Source of the DNA: CAVORB01 sp964395315
GTDB lineage: Bacteria > Pseudomonadota > Gammaproteobacteria > Chromatiales > Chromatiaceae
DNA length: 64,000 bases
Direction: 5' to 3'
Assembly: GCA_964395315.1 (NCBI GenBank)
Contig: CAYNBI010000001.1
Location: 53,412-117,411 of the forward strand
Part shown: positions 42,546 to 51,537 of the stretch, in pieces
How positions within the stretch are numbered: position 1 is the stretch's first letter
Layout: each line of letters opens with the position of its first letter
Translations under genes and position numbers: made by a program
Notes under the pieces: model-generated
Told to the model about the DNA's origin: nothing
Databases searched by the model: none
The model's input: the letters and a program-made list of their open reading frames with translations, nothing else

Positions 42546-43573
42546 TGTCGCCGGAGGGGATCTGGTACCGGCGCGGGCATCCCCTTTCGACTCTCCTGCT
42601 TCCCTTGTCCTGGCTATATTGTCTGGTTGCGCGGATGCGGCGGCTTGCGTATCGCAGAGGGTGGCTTCCCAGCCATCGCGTGCCTGTAGCCGTGATCGTG
42701 ATCGGTAACCTGACCGTGGGCGGGACCGGCAAGACGCCGTTGGTTCTCTGGCTGACGGGCTTTCTGCGCCGGCGGGGTTACAATCCCGGGATCGCCACCC
42801 GGGGGTACGGCGGGTCTTCCGAGGCGTGGCCGCGCATGGTGACCGCCGCAAGTGACCCGCGGGAAGTGGGGGATGAGGCCGTGCTTCTCGCCCGGCGCAG
42901 TGGTTGTCTGGTGGTGGCGGGTCCTGACCGGGTGGCCGCGGCTCGCGAGCTTATCGCCCTCGGCGGGTGCGATATCATAGTGACGGATGACGGCTTGCAG
43001 CACTATCGTCTGCGTCGCGACCTGGAGATCTTGGTCGTCGATGGCTCGCGCGGTTTCGGAAATGGGCGCTGTCTGCCCGCCGGCCCCCTGCGGGAGCCCG
43101 TTTCGCGCGGGCGGCTTGTCGATCTCTCCGTATGCAACGGCGGCGGCTGCGATGAGGGCTGGCAGATGCGGCTGGTTCCCGGGCGTCTGGTCAATCTCCG
43201 CAATCCCGAGCTCTCGCGCGAGGTCGCCGCGTTGGCTGGCCGCCGCGTCACCGCCGTCGCGGGCATCGGCAACCCGGGGCGGTTCTTCGCATTGCTGCGC
43301 GACCACGGACTGCATCTGGATGAGCGTCCTTATCCGGACCATCATCGGTTCGGCGCGGCGGATGCCGCGTCCTGGCCCCGGCAGCCAGTTGTGATGACCG
43401 AGAAGGATGCGGTCAAGTGCGGGTCGTTTGCCGGCGAGGATTACTGGTATGTACCGGTGACCGCGCAAATGGATCCTCTTTTCGAGCAGGTGCTGGCCGA
43501 GAGGCTGGCGACTCTGGCGCCGCCGATTCTGGCGGGCGGATCAGGCGCTGAGCGACGCGCCGCAATCAACTGA
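42545..43573 (+). CDS. lpxK: Tetraacyldisaccharide 4'-kinase LpxK
   Basis: A 342-residue membrane-associated kinase that adds the 4'-phosphate of lipid A. It has an N-terminal hydrophobic helix (LLLPLSWLYCLVARMRRL), P-loop VGGTGKTP near residue 58, and the family segments GDEAVLLARR, DDGLQHYRL and YPDHHRF. It overlaps msbA by one base. It is followed after 13 bases by the Trm112-like gene. Confidence 0.95.
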   Translation: MSPEGIWYRRGHPLSTLLLPLSWLYCLVARMRRLAYRRGWLPSHRVPVAVIVIGNLTVGGTGKTPLVLWLTGFLRRRGYNPGIATRGYGGSSEAWPRMVTAASDPREVGDEAVLLARRSGCLVVAGPDRVAAARELIALGGCDIIVTDDGLQHYRLRRDLEILVVDGSRGFGNGRCLPAGPLREPVSRGRLVDLSVCNGGGCDEGWQMRLVPGRLVNLRNPELSREVAALAGRRVTAVAGIGNPGRFFALLRDHGLHLDERPYPDHHRFGAADAASWPRQPVVMTEKDAVKCGSFAGEDYWYVPVTAQMDPLFEQVLAERLATLAPPILAGGSGAERRAAIN

Positions 43574-43586
43574 TACGGGGCCGGTA

Positions 43587-43775
43587 ATGGACAAGAAACT
43601 GCTGGACATCTTGGTTTGTCCCCTGTGCAAGGGCGATCTCTACTACGACAAGTCGGCGCAGGAACTCATTTGCCGCGGAGACCGACTGGCCTTTCCCATC
43701 CGCGATGACATTCCAGTGATGCTGGAGGACGAGGCGCGGGAGCTCGCGGTCGACGAAGAAGTGCCCAAGAAGTGA
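43587..43775 (+). CDS. Trm112-family (YcaR-like) zinc protein
   Basis: A 62-residue protein: LLDILVCPLCKGDLYYD and LICRGDRLAFPIRDDIPVMLEDEAREL, the UPF0434/Trm112 pattern. The zinc site appears reduced, with CPLC kept but only one later Cys. Family members partner methyltransferases or stay near lpxK–kdsB in gammaproteobacteria. Its stop overlaps the kdsB start by 4 bases. Confidence 0.93.
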   Translation: MDKKLLDILVCPLCKGDLYYDKSAQELICRGDRLAFPIRDDIPVMLEDEARELAVDEEVPKK

Positions 43776-44569
43776 GCCGCGGGAACGGCAACGTGAAAGA
43801 ACCGGATTTCAAGGTCGTCATTCCGGCGCGCTACGGGGCGACCCGCCTGCCCGGCAAGCCCTTGCTCGAGATCGCGGGCAAGCCCCTGATACGGCATGTG
43901 TGCGAGCGTGCACTCGAGAGCGCGGCCAGTGAGGTCGTGGTAGCCACGGATGACAAGCGTATCGCGAAGGTCTGCGGTGGCATTGGCGTCGCGGTGGCGA
44001 TGACCCGTGCCGATCATCGCAGCGGCTCGGACCGTATCGCCCAGGTCATTGCGGATTGCGGGTGGGGCGAGGATTCGATCGTCGTCAATCTCCAGGGCGA
44101 CGAGCCGTGCATGCCGCCCGCCCTCATCGATCAGGTCGCCCGGGATCTGGCGAGCCACGACCGTGTCGGTATGACCACGCTCGCCCACCCCATCGCCGAT
44201 ACCGAAAGCCTATTCGATCCGCATGTTGTCAAAGTCGTCACCGACGCCTCGGGCTACGCGCTCTACTTCTCCCGTGCCCCGGTCCCGTGGCACCGGGACG
44301 AGTTCCTCGGGGGCAGGAAACCCTTACCCAAGGGCGTGCAGTTCCTGCGTCATATCGGGTTGTACGCTTACCGCGCGGCCTTTCTCCGGCGCTTCGTGAG
44401 CTGGCGGCCTTCCCCCCTGGAGCTGGCGGAGTCGCTCGAGCAGCTCCGCGTTCTCTGGCACGGAGAGGCCATACACGTCAGTCTGGCTCGAGAGGCGCCG
44501 GGGCCGGGCGTCGACACCTCCGCGGACGTGCAGCGCGTCCTCGGCTTTCTGGGTATCAGCGGAGTCTGA
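43772..44569 (+). CDS. kdsB: 3-deoxy-manno-octulosonate cytidylyltransferase KdsB
   Basis: A 265-residue enzyme that activates Kdo with CTP for lipopolysaccharide synthesis. Motifs: VVIPARYGATRLPGKPL (nucleotide loop), VVVATDDKRIA, HRSGSDRIAQV, VNLQGDEPCMPP and the C-terminal PGPGVDTSADVQRVL. The GTG start at 43772 overlaps the upstream stop; an ATG is not available nearby. It ends the comEC–kdsB unit. Confidence 0.95.
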   Translation: MSRGNGNVKEPDFKVVIPARYGATRLPGKPLLEIAGKPLIRHVCERALESAASEVVVATDDKRIAKVCGGIGVAVAMTRADHRSGSDRIAQVIADCGWGEDSIVVNLQGDEPCMPPALIDQVARDLASHDRVGMTTLAHPIADTESLFDPHVVKVVTDASGYALYFSRAPVPWHRDEFLGGRKPLPKGVQFLRHIGLYAYRAAFLRRFVSWRPSPLELAESLEQLRVLWHGEAIHVSLAREAPGPGVDTSADVQRVLGFLGISGV

Positions 44570-44659
44570 TCGACGAACCCCCTTCTGCTGGGCGTTTGGG
44601 AGCGCGCATTTGCCTTTTTCTGTTCCGCCGCGGCCCGATCGGAGCTCCGTTTGTGGGCT

Positions 44660-44965
44660 TCATGGGTCCAGTTGGTCCAGCAACGCGGTGAGTTCTTCAG
44701 ACATTCCGTCGCGATCCGTTCCGAAGATCGGGACCTGCGCGATGTCGTTGCGCCGATACAGCGCCTGCCCATACTGATCAGTCTGGATGGGCGGTAGCCC
44801 TCCTCGGGTCTCCAGCACCAGCGCGCTGTCGTCGGCCAGAACCTCGATCAGCCGGTACCGCCGACCCCGGAAGATACAGTCGGTGCCAATCAGCGTCCGA
44901 AGGCGCCGCAGGAGATCGGTCCCTTGTGCGAGATGCGGCCCGCCGGAGCTAGGATTCTTCGTCAT
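44660..44965 (-). CDS. Hypothetical protein (101 aa)
   Basis: A 101-residue soluble protein with a run of beta strands: LIGTDCIFRGRRYRLIEVL, then SALVLETRGGLPPIQTDQYGQALYR, and an acidic C-terminal helix. The folded-looking middle (strand–turn–strand with GRRYRLIEVLADD) suggests an SH3-like small domain. I do not recognise a named family. The ATG at 44965 (MTKNPSSGG) is preferred over a longer frame to 45097. It is convergent with kdsB and divergent from the Gly-rich gene. Confidence 0.7.
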   Translation of the reverse strand: MTKNPSSGGPHLAQGTDLLRRLRTLIGTDCIFRGRRYRLIEVLADDSALVLETRGGLPPIQTDQYGQALYRRNDIAQVPIFGTDRDGMSEELTALLDQLDP

Positions 44966-45117
44966 CGCAGTTAGCTGGGGATGATCCGGAAAATATACAG
45001 TCTCGACGTGGATATGGTCGTGATCGCGGGTTCCGTGCTTGCCTATACCACCGGTGGCAATTCTTTTAGTATGGTTCCGCCCGATCCAGGGCCTCATAAA
45101 TAAGGGAAGAGGACAGA

Positions 45118-45831
45118 ATGTACTTTACTCGAACGAAGACAGCGGCCGCGCTTCTGGCGCTGGGAATGGTCATGAGTACCCCCGGACACGCCTTCGGATT
45201 TGGTGGCGGACCCTCCGAGCCGGGCTCCGGCCGCCCCGGCGGGGGGTATGGTGCGGGGCCCGGCGGTGGCGGCTACGGACCAGGACCCAGCGGTGGCGGC
45301 TACGGACCAGGACNNNNNNNNNNNNNNNNNNNNNNNNNNNNNNNNNNNNNNNNNNNNNNNNNNNNNNNNNNNNNNNNNNNNNNNNNNNNNNNNNNNNNNN
45401 NNNNNNNNNNNNNCCCGGCGNNNNNNNNNNNNNNNNNNNNNNNNNNNNNNNNNNNNNNNNNNNNNNNNNNNNNNNNNNNNNNNNNNNNNNNNNNNNNNNN
45501 NNNNNNNNNNNNNNNNNNNNGTGGCGGCTACGGACCAGGACCCAGCGGTGGCGGCTACGGACCAGGACCCAGCGGTGGCGGCTACGGACCAGGACCCAGC
45601 GGCGGAAGTTACGGACCGGGACCCGGCGGTGGCGGCTACGGACCGGGACCTGGCGGTGGAAGTTACGGACCGGGGCCCGGCGGTGGCGGCTACGGACCGG
45701 GACCTGGCGGAGGCGGCTATGGTCCCGGGGCTGGGCCGAGTGACGATTCGGGATCCAAGGGTTTCAACCCAATGAATATGATGAAGAAAATGCCGAGTCC
45801 CATGAGGATGTTCGAAAGCAACAAGGACTGA
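45118..45831 (+). CDS. Secreted Gly/Tyr/Pro-rich tandem-repeat protein (interrupted by assembly gap)
   Basis: It begins with a signal peptide (MYFTRTKTAAALLALGMVMS, cleavage after GHA), then a run of 9-residue units PSGGGYGPG that later shift to PGGGGYGPG and PGGGSYGPG, and ends with a charged tail SDDSGSKGFNPMNMMKKMPSP. The 27-base unit is almost identical between copies, so the assembler failed and left 200 N in two blocks; the true repeat number is unknown and the frame across the gap is assumed. AAGGGAAGAGGACAG precedes the ATG. Gly-Tyr-Pro repeats are typical of flexible, self-associating or surface proteins; function unknown. Confidence 0.75.
   Translation: MYFTRTKTAAALLALGMVMSTPGHAFGFGGGPSEPGSGRPGGGYGAGPGGGGYGPGPSGGGYGPGXXXXXXXXXXXXXXXXXXXXXXXXXXXXXXXXXXPAXXXXXXXXXXXXXXXXXXXXXXXXXXXXXXXXXXGGYGPGPSGGGYGPGPSGGGYGPGPSGGSYGPGPGGGGYGPGPGGGSYGPGPGGGGYGPGPGGGGYGPGAGPSDDSGSKGFNPMNMMKKMPSPMRMFESNKD
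45265..45720 (+). repeat. 27-bp tandem repeat inside the Gly-rich gene
   Basis: Unit CCCAGCGGTGGCGGCTACGG plus ACCAGGA, encoding PSGGGYGPG. At least two full units precede the gap and eight or so follow it, with gradual changes (CCAGGA to CCGGGA) towards the 3' end, a sign of recent expansion on the 5' side. Confidence 0.85.
45314..45520. other. Assembly gap (two runs of 100 N around 7 known bases)
   Basis: Positions 45314–45413 and 45421–45520 are N, with CCCGGCG between them. Equal runs of 100 show that the gap length is a placeholder, not measured. Confidence 0.98.
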
Positions 45832-45858
45832 TCGGCCGCCAACAAGTGTATGGGGTCA

Positions 45859-45889
45859 GGGTGCGCCCCGGCGGGCGCACCCTTTTTTT
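45859..45889 (+). terminator. Intrinsic terminator after the Gly-rich gene
   Basis: GGGTGCGCC and GGCGCACCC form a perfect 9-bp stem followed by seven T, 28 bases after the stop codon. Confidence 0.9.
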
Positions 45890-45990
45890 CGGGTACACGG
45901 GAGCGGGACGTGTCCGGCCGTTCTTCAGGATCGACCCCGACCTCCTTGCCAAATCACGACTCCCTGCCCACGGTGTTTGGAGACCTTGAG

Positions 45991-46389
45991 ATGAGTGAGG
46001 GATTAGATGTCACGTTTCCCGGCGGTAAGCGCGTCGATATTGATGTAGGAGGCTTTCGTATATCGACGGACCAGTCCATCAAGGCGGGAGGAGGCGCCTG
46101 CGCTCCCGAGCCGTTCGCCCTTTTCCTCGCCTCCATGGCGGGTTGTGCGGGCATCTATGCGCTCAACTTCTGCCATACGCGCAAGATCGCGACCGAGGGA
46201 CTGGGGCTCTCCATGGCCTGGGAGCGGGATCCGGCTCATCCCCAGCAAGCTACAGTGCGCTTTCAGCTTAGGCTGCCCAGCGGCTTTCCGGACAAGTACC
46301 GCGACGGAATCGTCAGGGCGATGGACCTGTGCGCGGTGAAGAAGCACATCCAGAACCCGCCCCGGTTCATCACTGAAATCCTGAGCTGA
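45991..46389 (+). CDS. OsmC-family peroxiredoxin-like protein
   Basis: A 132-residue protein with the OsmC/Ohr fold pattern: VTFPGGKRVDIDVGGF strands, PEPFALFLASMAGCAGIYALNFCHTR central helix with a Cys, and AMDLCAVKKHIQNPPRF with the second Cys. OsmC/Ohr proteins reduce organic peroxides with two Cys; spacing here fits the YhfA/OsmC-like branch whose substrate is less certain. The ATG at 45991 follows TTTGGAGACC, a good site, so the longer frame from 45850, which runs through the terminator, is rejected. Confidence 0.88.
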   Translation: MSEGLDVTFPGGKRVDIDVGGFRISTDQSIKAGGGACAPEPFALFLASMAGCAGIYALNFCHTRKIATEGLGLSMAWERDPAHPQQATVRFQLRLPSGFPDKYRDGIVRAMDLCAVKKHIQNPPRFITEILS

Positions 46390-46418
46390 GTGCTTGCCGA
46401 ACGCCTGGACTCGAGCGC

Positions 46419-46500
46419 AAAAAAATGCCCCGCGGTTGCGGGGCGATTCACCACTGAGGAGGTCAGAGAACGGAAATGACACAGTGAAAAATCCGTCTCA
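46419..46500 (-). ncRNA. Candidate small RNA on the minus strand with terminator and CCTCC loop
   Basis: On the minus strand a perfect 7-bp stem (GCCCCGC / GCGGGGC, positions 46427–46444) is followed by ATTTTTTT, an intrinsic terminator with no protein gene before it. Upstream of it CTGA-CCTCC-TCAG (46454–46466) would be a small hairpin with an anti-Shine-Dalgarno loop. A TTGGCA box 17 bases before TAAATG lies further upstream. On the plus strand the same motif reads as GGAGG, so it could instead be a ribosome site for an unseen tiny frame. Confidence 0.3.
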
Positions 46501-46590
46501 TTTACGAGTAAGCAGACACCATGCCAACGCACGCATTTGGGAAAATCGTATATTCATTAATGTGTTGCTGCGCGAATCAGGTGGTCTCCA

Positions 46591-47067
46591 GTGGTGGGTC
46601 AGATTCTAGGTCGCACCGGCATCAGGCATCGACGCCCGAGGCGCACCATTTGTGCGCGAAGCTTGAGTGTGGCCTGGAGGCTTGGGTTGCTACTTTCATG
46701 GGTCTTCTCGCACGTCCTGCTCGCGGCGTCGGCGCAAGTTGAGAACACCGGTCGCCAACCCCATCAGGAGGCGCGCGGATGGTTGCAACTCGAGCAGGAT
46801 CAGCGCGATCATCGCCAGCGCGTCGAGCCCCTGCCGCCACGGGATTCGGCGACGCTGCACCTGCTCGAACAGCGTCAGCAGGAACGGACTTACCAACTGC
46901 AGCAACAACAACGGCGGGGGATGGATGCGGAGCGCCGGAATCAGGGAGCGCGAAATGCGGGGAAGCGACCCCGGTCTGGGTCGCCCTCTGGTATCCCGCG
47001 CGACAATGCCCGGCAGCGTCTCGATTCGCGTCTGCAGCGTGAGACACTGGCTCCGGGGCGCCCGTGA
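46591..47067 (+). CDS. Putative secreted Gln/Arg-rich protein
   Basis: The frame contains a plausible signal peptide (WRLGLLLSWVFSHVLLAASA) followed by about 105 residues very rich in Gln, Arg and Glu (LLEQRQQERTYQLQQQQRRG), strongly helical and hydrophilic. The composition is not that of a high-GC shadow frame, and such Q/R-rich periplasmic proteins occur in related bacteria. The start is uncertain: GTG at 46591, or TTG at 46660, which would place the signal peptide at the very N-terminus. No function can be assigned. The gene upstream of the phosphatase is on the same strand. Confidence 0.5.
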   Translation: MVGQILGRTGIRHRRPRRTICARSLSVAWRLGLLLSWVFSHVLLAASAQVENTGRQPHQEARGWLQLEQDQRDHRQRVEPLPPRDSATLHLLEQRQQERTYQLQQQQRRGMDAERRNQGARNAGKRPRSGSPSGIPRDNARQRLDSRLQRETLAPGRP

Positions 47068-47192
47068 CCGCCATGGGAGCGATGATGAAGCAGGTGGCGG
47101 TAGTGGGTGTTCCGGCGCCAGATGGTGTCTAGCCGACGCCGGTATCGGCTAGTTTCCTCGCGCCGCAGTCAGTCGACGAAGTGGGAAAAGAG

Positions 47193-47681
47193 ATGTCGCA
47201 AGCTCGGACGATTAAGGTGCTTTTCGTGTGCATGGGCAATATTTGCAGGTCACCCACGGCGCACGGTGTATTCCGCGGGTTGATCGCGCGCGAAGGGCTG
47301 GAGCAGGCGGTCGAGATCGACTCGGCGGGGACCCACGCCTACCACGTCGGGGAGCCCCCAGATCGCAGGGCGCGGGAAACGGCGGGTCGGCGGGGCATCG
47401 ACCTGGCCGACCTGCGCGCACGTCGCGTGGCCGCGGAGGACTTCGACGACTTCGACTACATCCTGGCCATGGATGAGGACAACTTCCGCAACCTGTCAGG
47501 GATCTGTCCGCCTGCGCACGAGCACAAGCTCATGCTGTTGATGGATTTCGCTCCCCACATGCGCATTCGTGAAGTGCCGGACCCCTACTACGGTGGTCCG
47601 GCGGGCTTCGAACGCGTGCTCGACATGGTGGAGGCCGCCGCCGAGGGGTTGCTGGCGGACATCCGCAGGCGCCTGTATTAG
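47193..47681 (+). CDS. Low-molecular-weight protein-tyrosine phosphatase
   Basis: A 162-residue active-looking LMW-PTP: P-loop VCMGNICRSPTAHG (the CX5RS nucleophile Cys and Arg are present), DSAGTHAYHVGEPPD, and the catalytic-acid loop PDPYYGG near residue 128. It dephosphorylates Tyr in proteins, in many gammaproteobacteria those of polysaccharide export. The ATG at 47193 has GGGAAAAGAG before it. It contrasts with the dead LMW-PTP-like domain on PhoU in this window. It converges on the RNase E gene. Confidence 0.93.
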   Translation: MSQARTIKVLFVCMGNICRSPTAHGVFRGLIAREGLEQAVEIDSAGTHAYHVGEPPDRRARETAGRRGIDLADLRARRVAAEDFDDFDYILAMDEDNFRNLSGICPPAHEHKLMLLMDFAPHMRIREVPDPYYGGPAGFERVLDMVEAAAEGLLADIRRRLY

Positions 47682-47793
47682 GCCTTGTTTTCCTGCTCGA
47701 TAGCCCGCCCCTGCGCGCCGACGCGCCCGTGGGCGCAACCGACGCGGGGACCGACACGGATACGCCCGCCGCCCTCGCGCGGGGCGTCCTGCG

Positions 47794-50700
47794 TCATTGT
47801 TTGATCGCTGTTGGCGGCTCGGTCTGAGAGAAATCGTTCCTTGGCGCCTGGTCTCCCTTATCCTGCGCTGGCTGTGCGCCCGGTGTCCGCGACTCGGCGG
47901 CGGGCTGGGACTTGGTTGCCTCGCCCCTGTTTGTTTCCTCTCTCGTCGCCTTTTCCGCTTCTGGCGGCGAATGAAGCTCCACCTCCGCTCGCGGGGGGGA
48001 GGAGGGGCGACTCCGCCCGGTTTCCCCGTCTTCTCGCGGCTTCACGTCTCCAGGATCCGGCTCACGGGCCGATTCTGTAGGCGGGTTGCGGGGCTCGCTG
48101 TCAGCGGCCGGGATCTCGCTAGGCCTCTGTTCCGTTCGCCGCCGGGGGGAAGCGGTCTTGGATTCGGCCTGGCGGCTGTCGGGCGTCCCGGTCTCGCTGC
48201 CGGCAGTGGTTGGGGCCTGCTCCGAGGTCCCTTCGTCGTTGCGCAGGCCTTGGCCGGCCGTCTTCTTCCTACCGCGGCCGCCGCGGCTCCGCCTGCGACC
48301 GGAGCGGTTCCTGCGTGTCGTCTCGGAATCACTCGCGCGGGCGTCGGGCCGGTCCTCCGCCGCCTGATTTGGCGCATCGTCCGCGGCTCCGGTTGCCGAT
48401 CTCTCGACGGCGGCCTCGGGTCCGCCAGGGGAGCCGATGTCCTGCGCGGAGGGTGACGCTGTCGCTTCGCCTCCTGGCGTGGAGGGCTTGCCCTCGGGCG
48501 CCGCCTCCCCCGCGGACCCGGAGCGATCCTCCTGGGCGGCGACTTGCGCCTGTGCTCTGGAGCCCTCTACTGGCATGCGGTCACTCTTCGCCGAGCTGGG
48601 TTGCGGCCTATTCTCCGGCTGGGCGTCGGCGACTTCCAACGCGGCCGGCGGTGGCGCTTCAACGTCGGGCGGCCGCCGCTCGCCCCGGCCTGCGGTCTGT
48701 CGGTTCGCCTGGAACTCCGCCTGCCGGGAGGCGGGGCCCTCCGTACTCGCCTGGTACGTGGGTCCAGCCTGCCCTTCCTGACGTCGCGACTCTCCGCCAC
48801 GCCTGCCACGACCTCGACCACCTCGCCGGGACCCGCGTTGTCTGTCTCCCGGGCGGTCGCCCGCGGTCTCGACGGCCTGGTGTTGCCGCTCGGTTTCGCG
48901 CGGCCGGCCCGCGGCCGGCTCCGCGGGTGTGCTTTGGGCGCCAGTAGCGCGCTGGCTCGGTCGATTTTCGGCCGGGCGTCTCTCGCGCTCGGGCCGGTCC
49001 GGGCGCCGAGCTTCCGTCTCCAGTCGCGGGCGCGCCGCACTTGGTGTGGTCACGCGATTCTCGGGGCTGCCCGTTTCCCGGGGTCCGACGTCACCGTGTC
49101 TTGAGGCGAACAGATTGGTCCAGATGCGCTTGAGCAGGCTCTCGCTGTGGCGGCCCTCTTGGATCGGCTCGGAGGCCTCGACTTGGCGAGGAGGCGGCAC
49201 CGGAGAGGTGGGGGCGATCTGCTTGACCGCAGGCTCCTCCAGGCGCGGGGTCTCGCTGGCTCTCGCGTACTCCGGGGAGGCGGCGGGGGCCTCGGCGAGC
49301 TCGTAACTGGGGTGGTCCTTGGGAAGCCTGTCCACGTCCTGCGAGCGGATGCGCTCGATTCGGTAGTCCGGCGTTTCCAGGTGCTGATTCGGCAGGAGGA
49401 TGACCTCCACACCCTGCCGCTGCTCGATGTCGAGGATCCCGCGCCGCTTTTCGTTCAGCAGAAAGGTGGCGACATCGACAGGTAGCTGCGCGAGGATGCG
49501 CTGGGTGTTCTCCTTCATCGCCTCTTCCTCGACGATGCGCAGGATGGACAGTGCCAGGGATTCAACCCCGCGGATGGTGCCCTGGCCTCGGCAGCGCGGA
49601 CACACGAGCTGGCTGGACTCGCCCAGCGAGGGGCGCAGGCGCTGGCGCGACATCTCCAGAAGCCCGAAGCGGGAAATGCGCCCCACCTGCACGCGCGCTC
49701 GGTCCTGCTTGAGCGCCTCGCGCAGGCGGTTCTCCACCTCACGCTGGTTTCGCGCCGGCGTCATGTCGATGAAGTCGATGACGAACAGGCCCCCAAGGTC
49801 GCGTAGGCGGAGCTGGCGCGCGATCTCGTCGGCGGCCTCGAGATTGGTGTTGAGGGCGGTCTCCTCGATGTCCGCGCCCCTGGTGGCGCGCGCGGAATTG
49901 ATGTCGACGGAGGTCAGGGCCTCGCTGTGATCGATGACGATGGAGCCCCCGGAGGGCAGCTGCACCGAGCGCTGGAACGCGGACTCGATCTGACTCTCGA
50001 TCTGATACCGGGTGAACAGCGGCACCTCGTCTTCGTACAGGCGCAGCTTCTTGAGATTGTGGGGCATCACCTGGCGGATGAAGGCCTCCGCCTTCTCGTA
50101 CATCTTGCGGTCGTCGACCACGATCTCGCCGATGTCCGTTCGCAGATGATCCCGGATCGAGCGGATGATGACGTCGCTCTCCTGATAGATCAGGAAAGGC
50201 CCTTTGCGCTCGGCGGTGGACTGCTCGATCGCGCCCCAAAGCTGCATCAGGTAGTCGAGGTCCCACTGCAGCTCCTCAACGCTCTTGCCCACGCCTGCGG
50301 TGCGCACGATCAGACCCATGCCCTCGGGTATCTCGAGCTGACTCATGGCGTCGCGCAGCTCGGAGCGATCGGTTCCCTCGATCCGGCGCGACACGCCACC
50401 GGCGCGGGGGTTGTTGGGCATCAGGACCAGGTAACGCCCGGCCAGAGAGATGAAGCTCGTCAGTGCCGCTCCCTTGTTGCCGCGCTCTTCCTTTTCGATC
50501 TGGACGACCACTTCCTGGCCTTCCTTGAGAACCTCCTTGATGCTGATACGGGAGCCGGGCTTGACGGCATCCTGGTCAAAGTAGCCACGGGCGATTTCCT
50601 TCAGCGGCAGGAAGCCGTGGCGCTCAGCGCCATAGTCGACGAACGCAGCCTCGAGGCTGGGCTCGATGCGCGTGATGACCCCCTTGTAGATGTTGGCCTT

Positions 50701-50811
50701 TTTCTGCTCACGGCCGGGGGACTCGATGTCAAGATTGAATAGCTTCTGGCCGTCGACGATCCCGACACGCAACTCTTCCGGCTGAGTTGCGTTGATCAGC
50801 ATTCTCTTCAT
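47794..50811 (-). CDS. rne: Ribonuclease E
   Basis: A 1005-residue endoribonuclease of mRNA decay and rRNA/tRNA processing. Residues 1–520 are the catalytic half: S1 domain (about 36–118), 5'-sensor, DNase-I-like region with SIVIDHSEALTSVDINSA and LGGLFVIDFIDM (the two catalytic Asp), and the zinc link CPRCRGQGTIRG. Residues 520–1005 are a low-complexity tail rich in Arg, Pro, Glu and Gln with basic stretches (RRGGRGRGRRGG and GRRRSRGGRGRKK), the expected RNA-binding and degradosome scaffold. The 726-base upstream region may be an autoregulatory leader. Confidence 0.95.
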   Translation of the reverse strand: MKRMLINATQPEELRVGIVDGQKLFNLDIESPGREQKKANIYKGVITRIEPSLEAAFVDYGAERHGFLPLKEIARGYFDQDAVKPGSRISIKEVLKEGQEVVVQIEKEERGNKGAALTSFISLAGRYLVLMPNNPRAGGVSRRIEGTDRSELRDAMSQLEIPEGMGLIVRTAGVGKSVEELQWDLDYLMQLWGAIEQSTAERKGPFLIYQESDVIIRSIRDHLRTDIGEIVVDDRKMYEKAEAFIRQVMPHNLKKLRLYEDEVPLFTRYQIESQIESAFQRSVQLPSGGSIVIDHSEALTSVDINSARATRGADIEETALNTNLEAADEIARQLRLRDLGGLFVIDFIDMTPARNQREVENRLREALKQDRARVQVGRISRFGLLEMSRQRLRPSLGESSQLVCPRCRGQGTIRGVESLALSILRIVEEEAMKENTQRILAQLPVDVATFLLNEKRRGILDIEQRQGVEVILLPNQHLETPDYRIERIRSQDVDRLPKDHPSYELAEAPAASPEYARASETPRLEEPAVKQIAPTSPVPPPRQVEASEPIQEGRHSESLLKRIWTNLFASRHGDVGPRETGSPENRVTTPSAARPRLETEARRPDRPERERRPAENRPSQRATGAQSTPAEPAAGRPRETERQHQAVETAGDRPGDRQRGSRRGGRGRGRRGGESRRQEGQAGPTYQASTEGPASRQAEFQANRQTAGRGERRPPDVEAPPPAALEVADAQPENRPQPSSAKSDRMPVEGSRAQAQVAAQEDRSGSAGEAAPEGKPSTPGGEATASPSAQDIGSPGGPEAAVERSATGAADDAPNQAAEDRPDARASDSETTRRNRSGRRRSRGGRGRKKTAGQGLRNDEGTSEQAPTTAGSETGTPDSRQAESKTASPRRRTEQRPSEIPAADSEPRNPPTESAREPDPGDVKPREDGETGRSRPSSPPRAEVELHSPPEAEKATREETNRGEATKSQPAAESRTPGAQPAQDKGDQAPRNDFSQTEPPTAIKQ

Positions 50812-51537
50812 GTGTTGTTGTCTCGCAATCGGATGCGTGCGCGTCGTGAGCGGGCGCAGGTGCTTCGAAAGCCCCGGCTGGGCGCCGACGCATCCCTGTC
50901 GCCCGCCGCCCCGGAGGAAATCTCGGTCTCCAGGGCACGGACGTCTTCGGCGTCGGTCCGGGCTGTCGCTCGGGCACGCAAAAAAGTCTCCTCGGCGCGG
51001 CCATGGCTTGTGCCGCGGCCGCCTCTGCCGGCTCAGACACCCAGTGCCTGGCCGCTAATCGGAGCGGTATGGGTTGCGAAGAGGCTGGCATGCGGTCGGG
51101 CTCTGTGACCAGACGTAACGCGCCAGCGTCGGCTCGGTGTACAATCCGCGGCGACCTCGAACGCGCGGGCCACGCCGGCAGACGCGCCGGTCGCGAGCGG
51201 TTCGCGCTCCAAGTTGGCCGCGAGCGGGGGGGATTCGGGCAAAGGAGGTTGGATGCTCAGTTCCTCCGCCGCGATTGCCCTAGCTCGGGCTTGGTCGACA
51301 CCCTGTCTGATCGCTGGTAGCCGTCGGTATCTGTTACCGCTGCGTGCAGGGATGTCGGGAAGCCGGTGGACTGTACCCGAGAGCGGGTCCAACCCAAGGG
51401 GTCGGGGTGCCTTCACCCCGGTGGCTTAGCGCCGCCCCGAAAAATCGTAAACGCTTACAAGTAGCGTTAAGCCCGGAATACTAACAGCGATCAGTAGCTT
51501 CATCAATCGAGCTGGCGCAAAGCACGAGCCCAACCAG
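50812..51537. other. Long divergent intergenic region between rne and rluC
   Basis: No gene is supported in these 726 bases. The AT-rich patch at about 51435–51480 (GTAAACGCTTAC and nearby) is the likely promoter zone for both directions. If the rne promoter lies there, its transcript has a leader of about 600 bases, in keeping with the autoregulatory leader known for rne. A CGGGGTGCCTTCACCCCG hairpin lies at about 51405–51422. Confidence 0.45.

Noticed and set aside
45265..45720. Possible CRISPR array because of regular repeats
   Set aside because: The 27-bp units are contiguous without spacers and encode an in-frame Gly-rich repeat.
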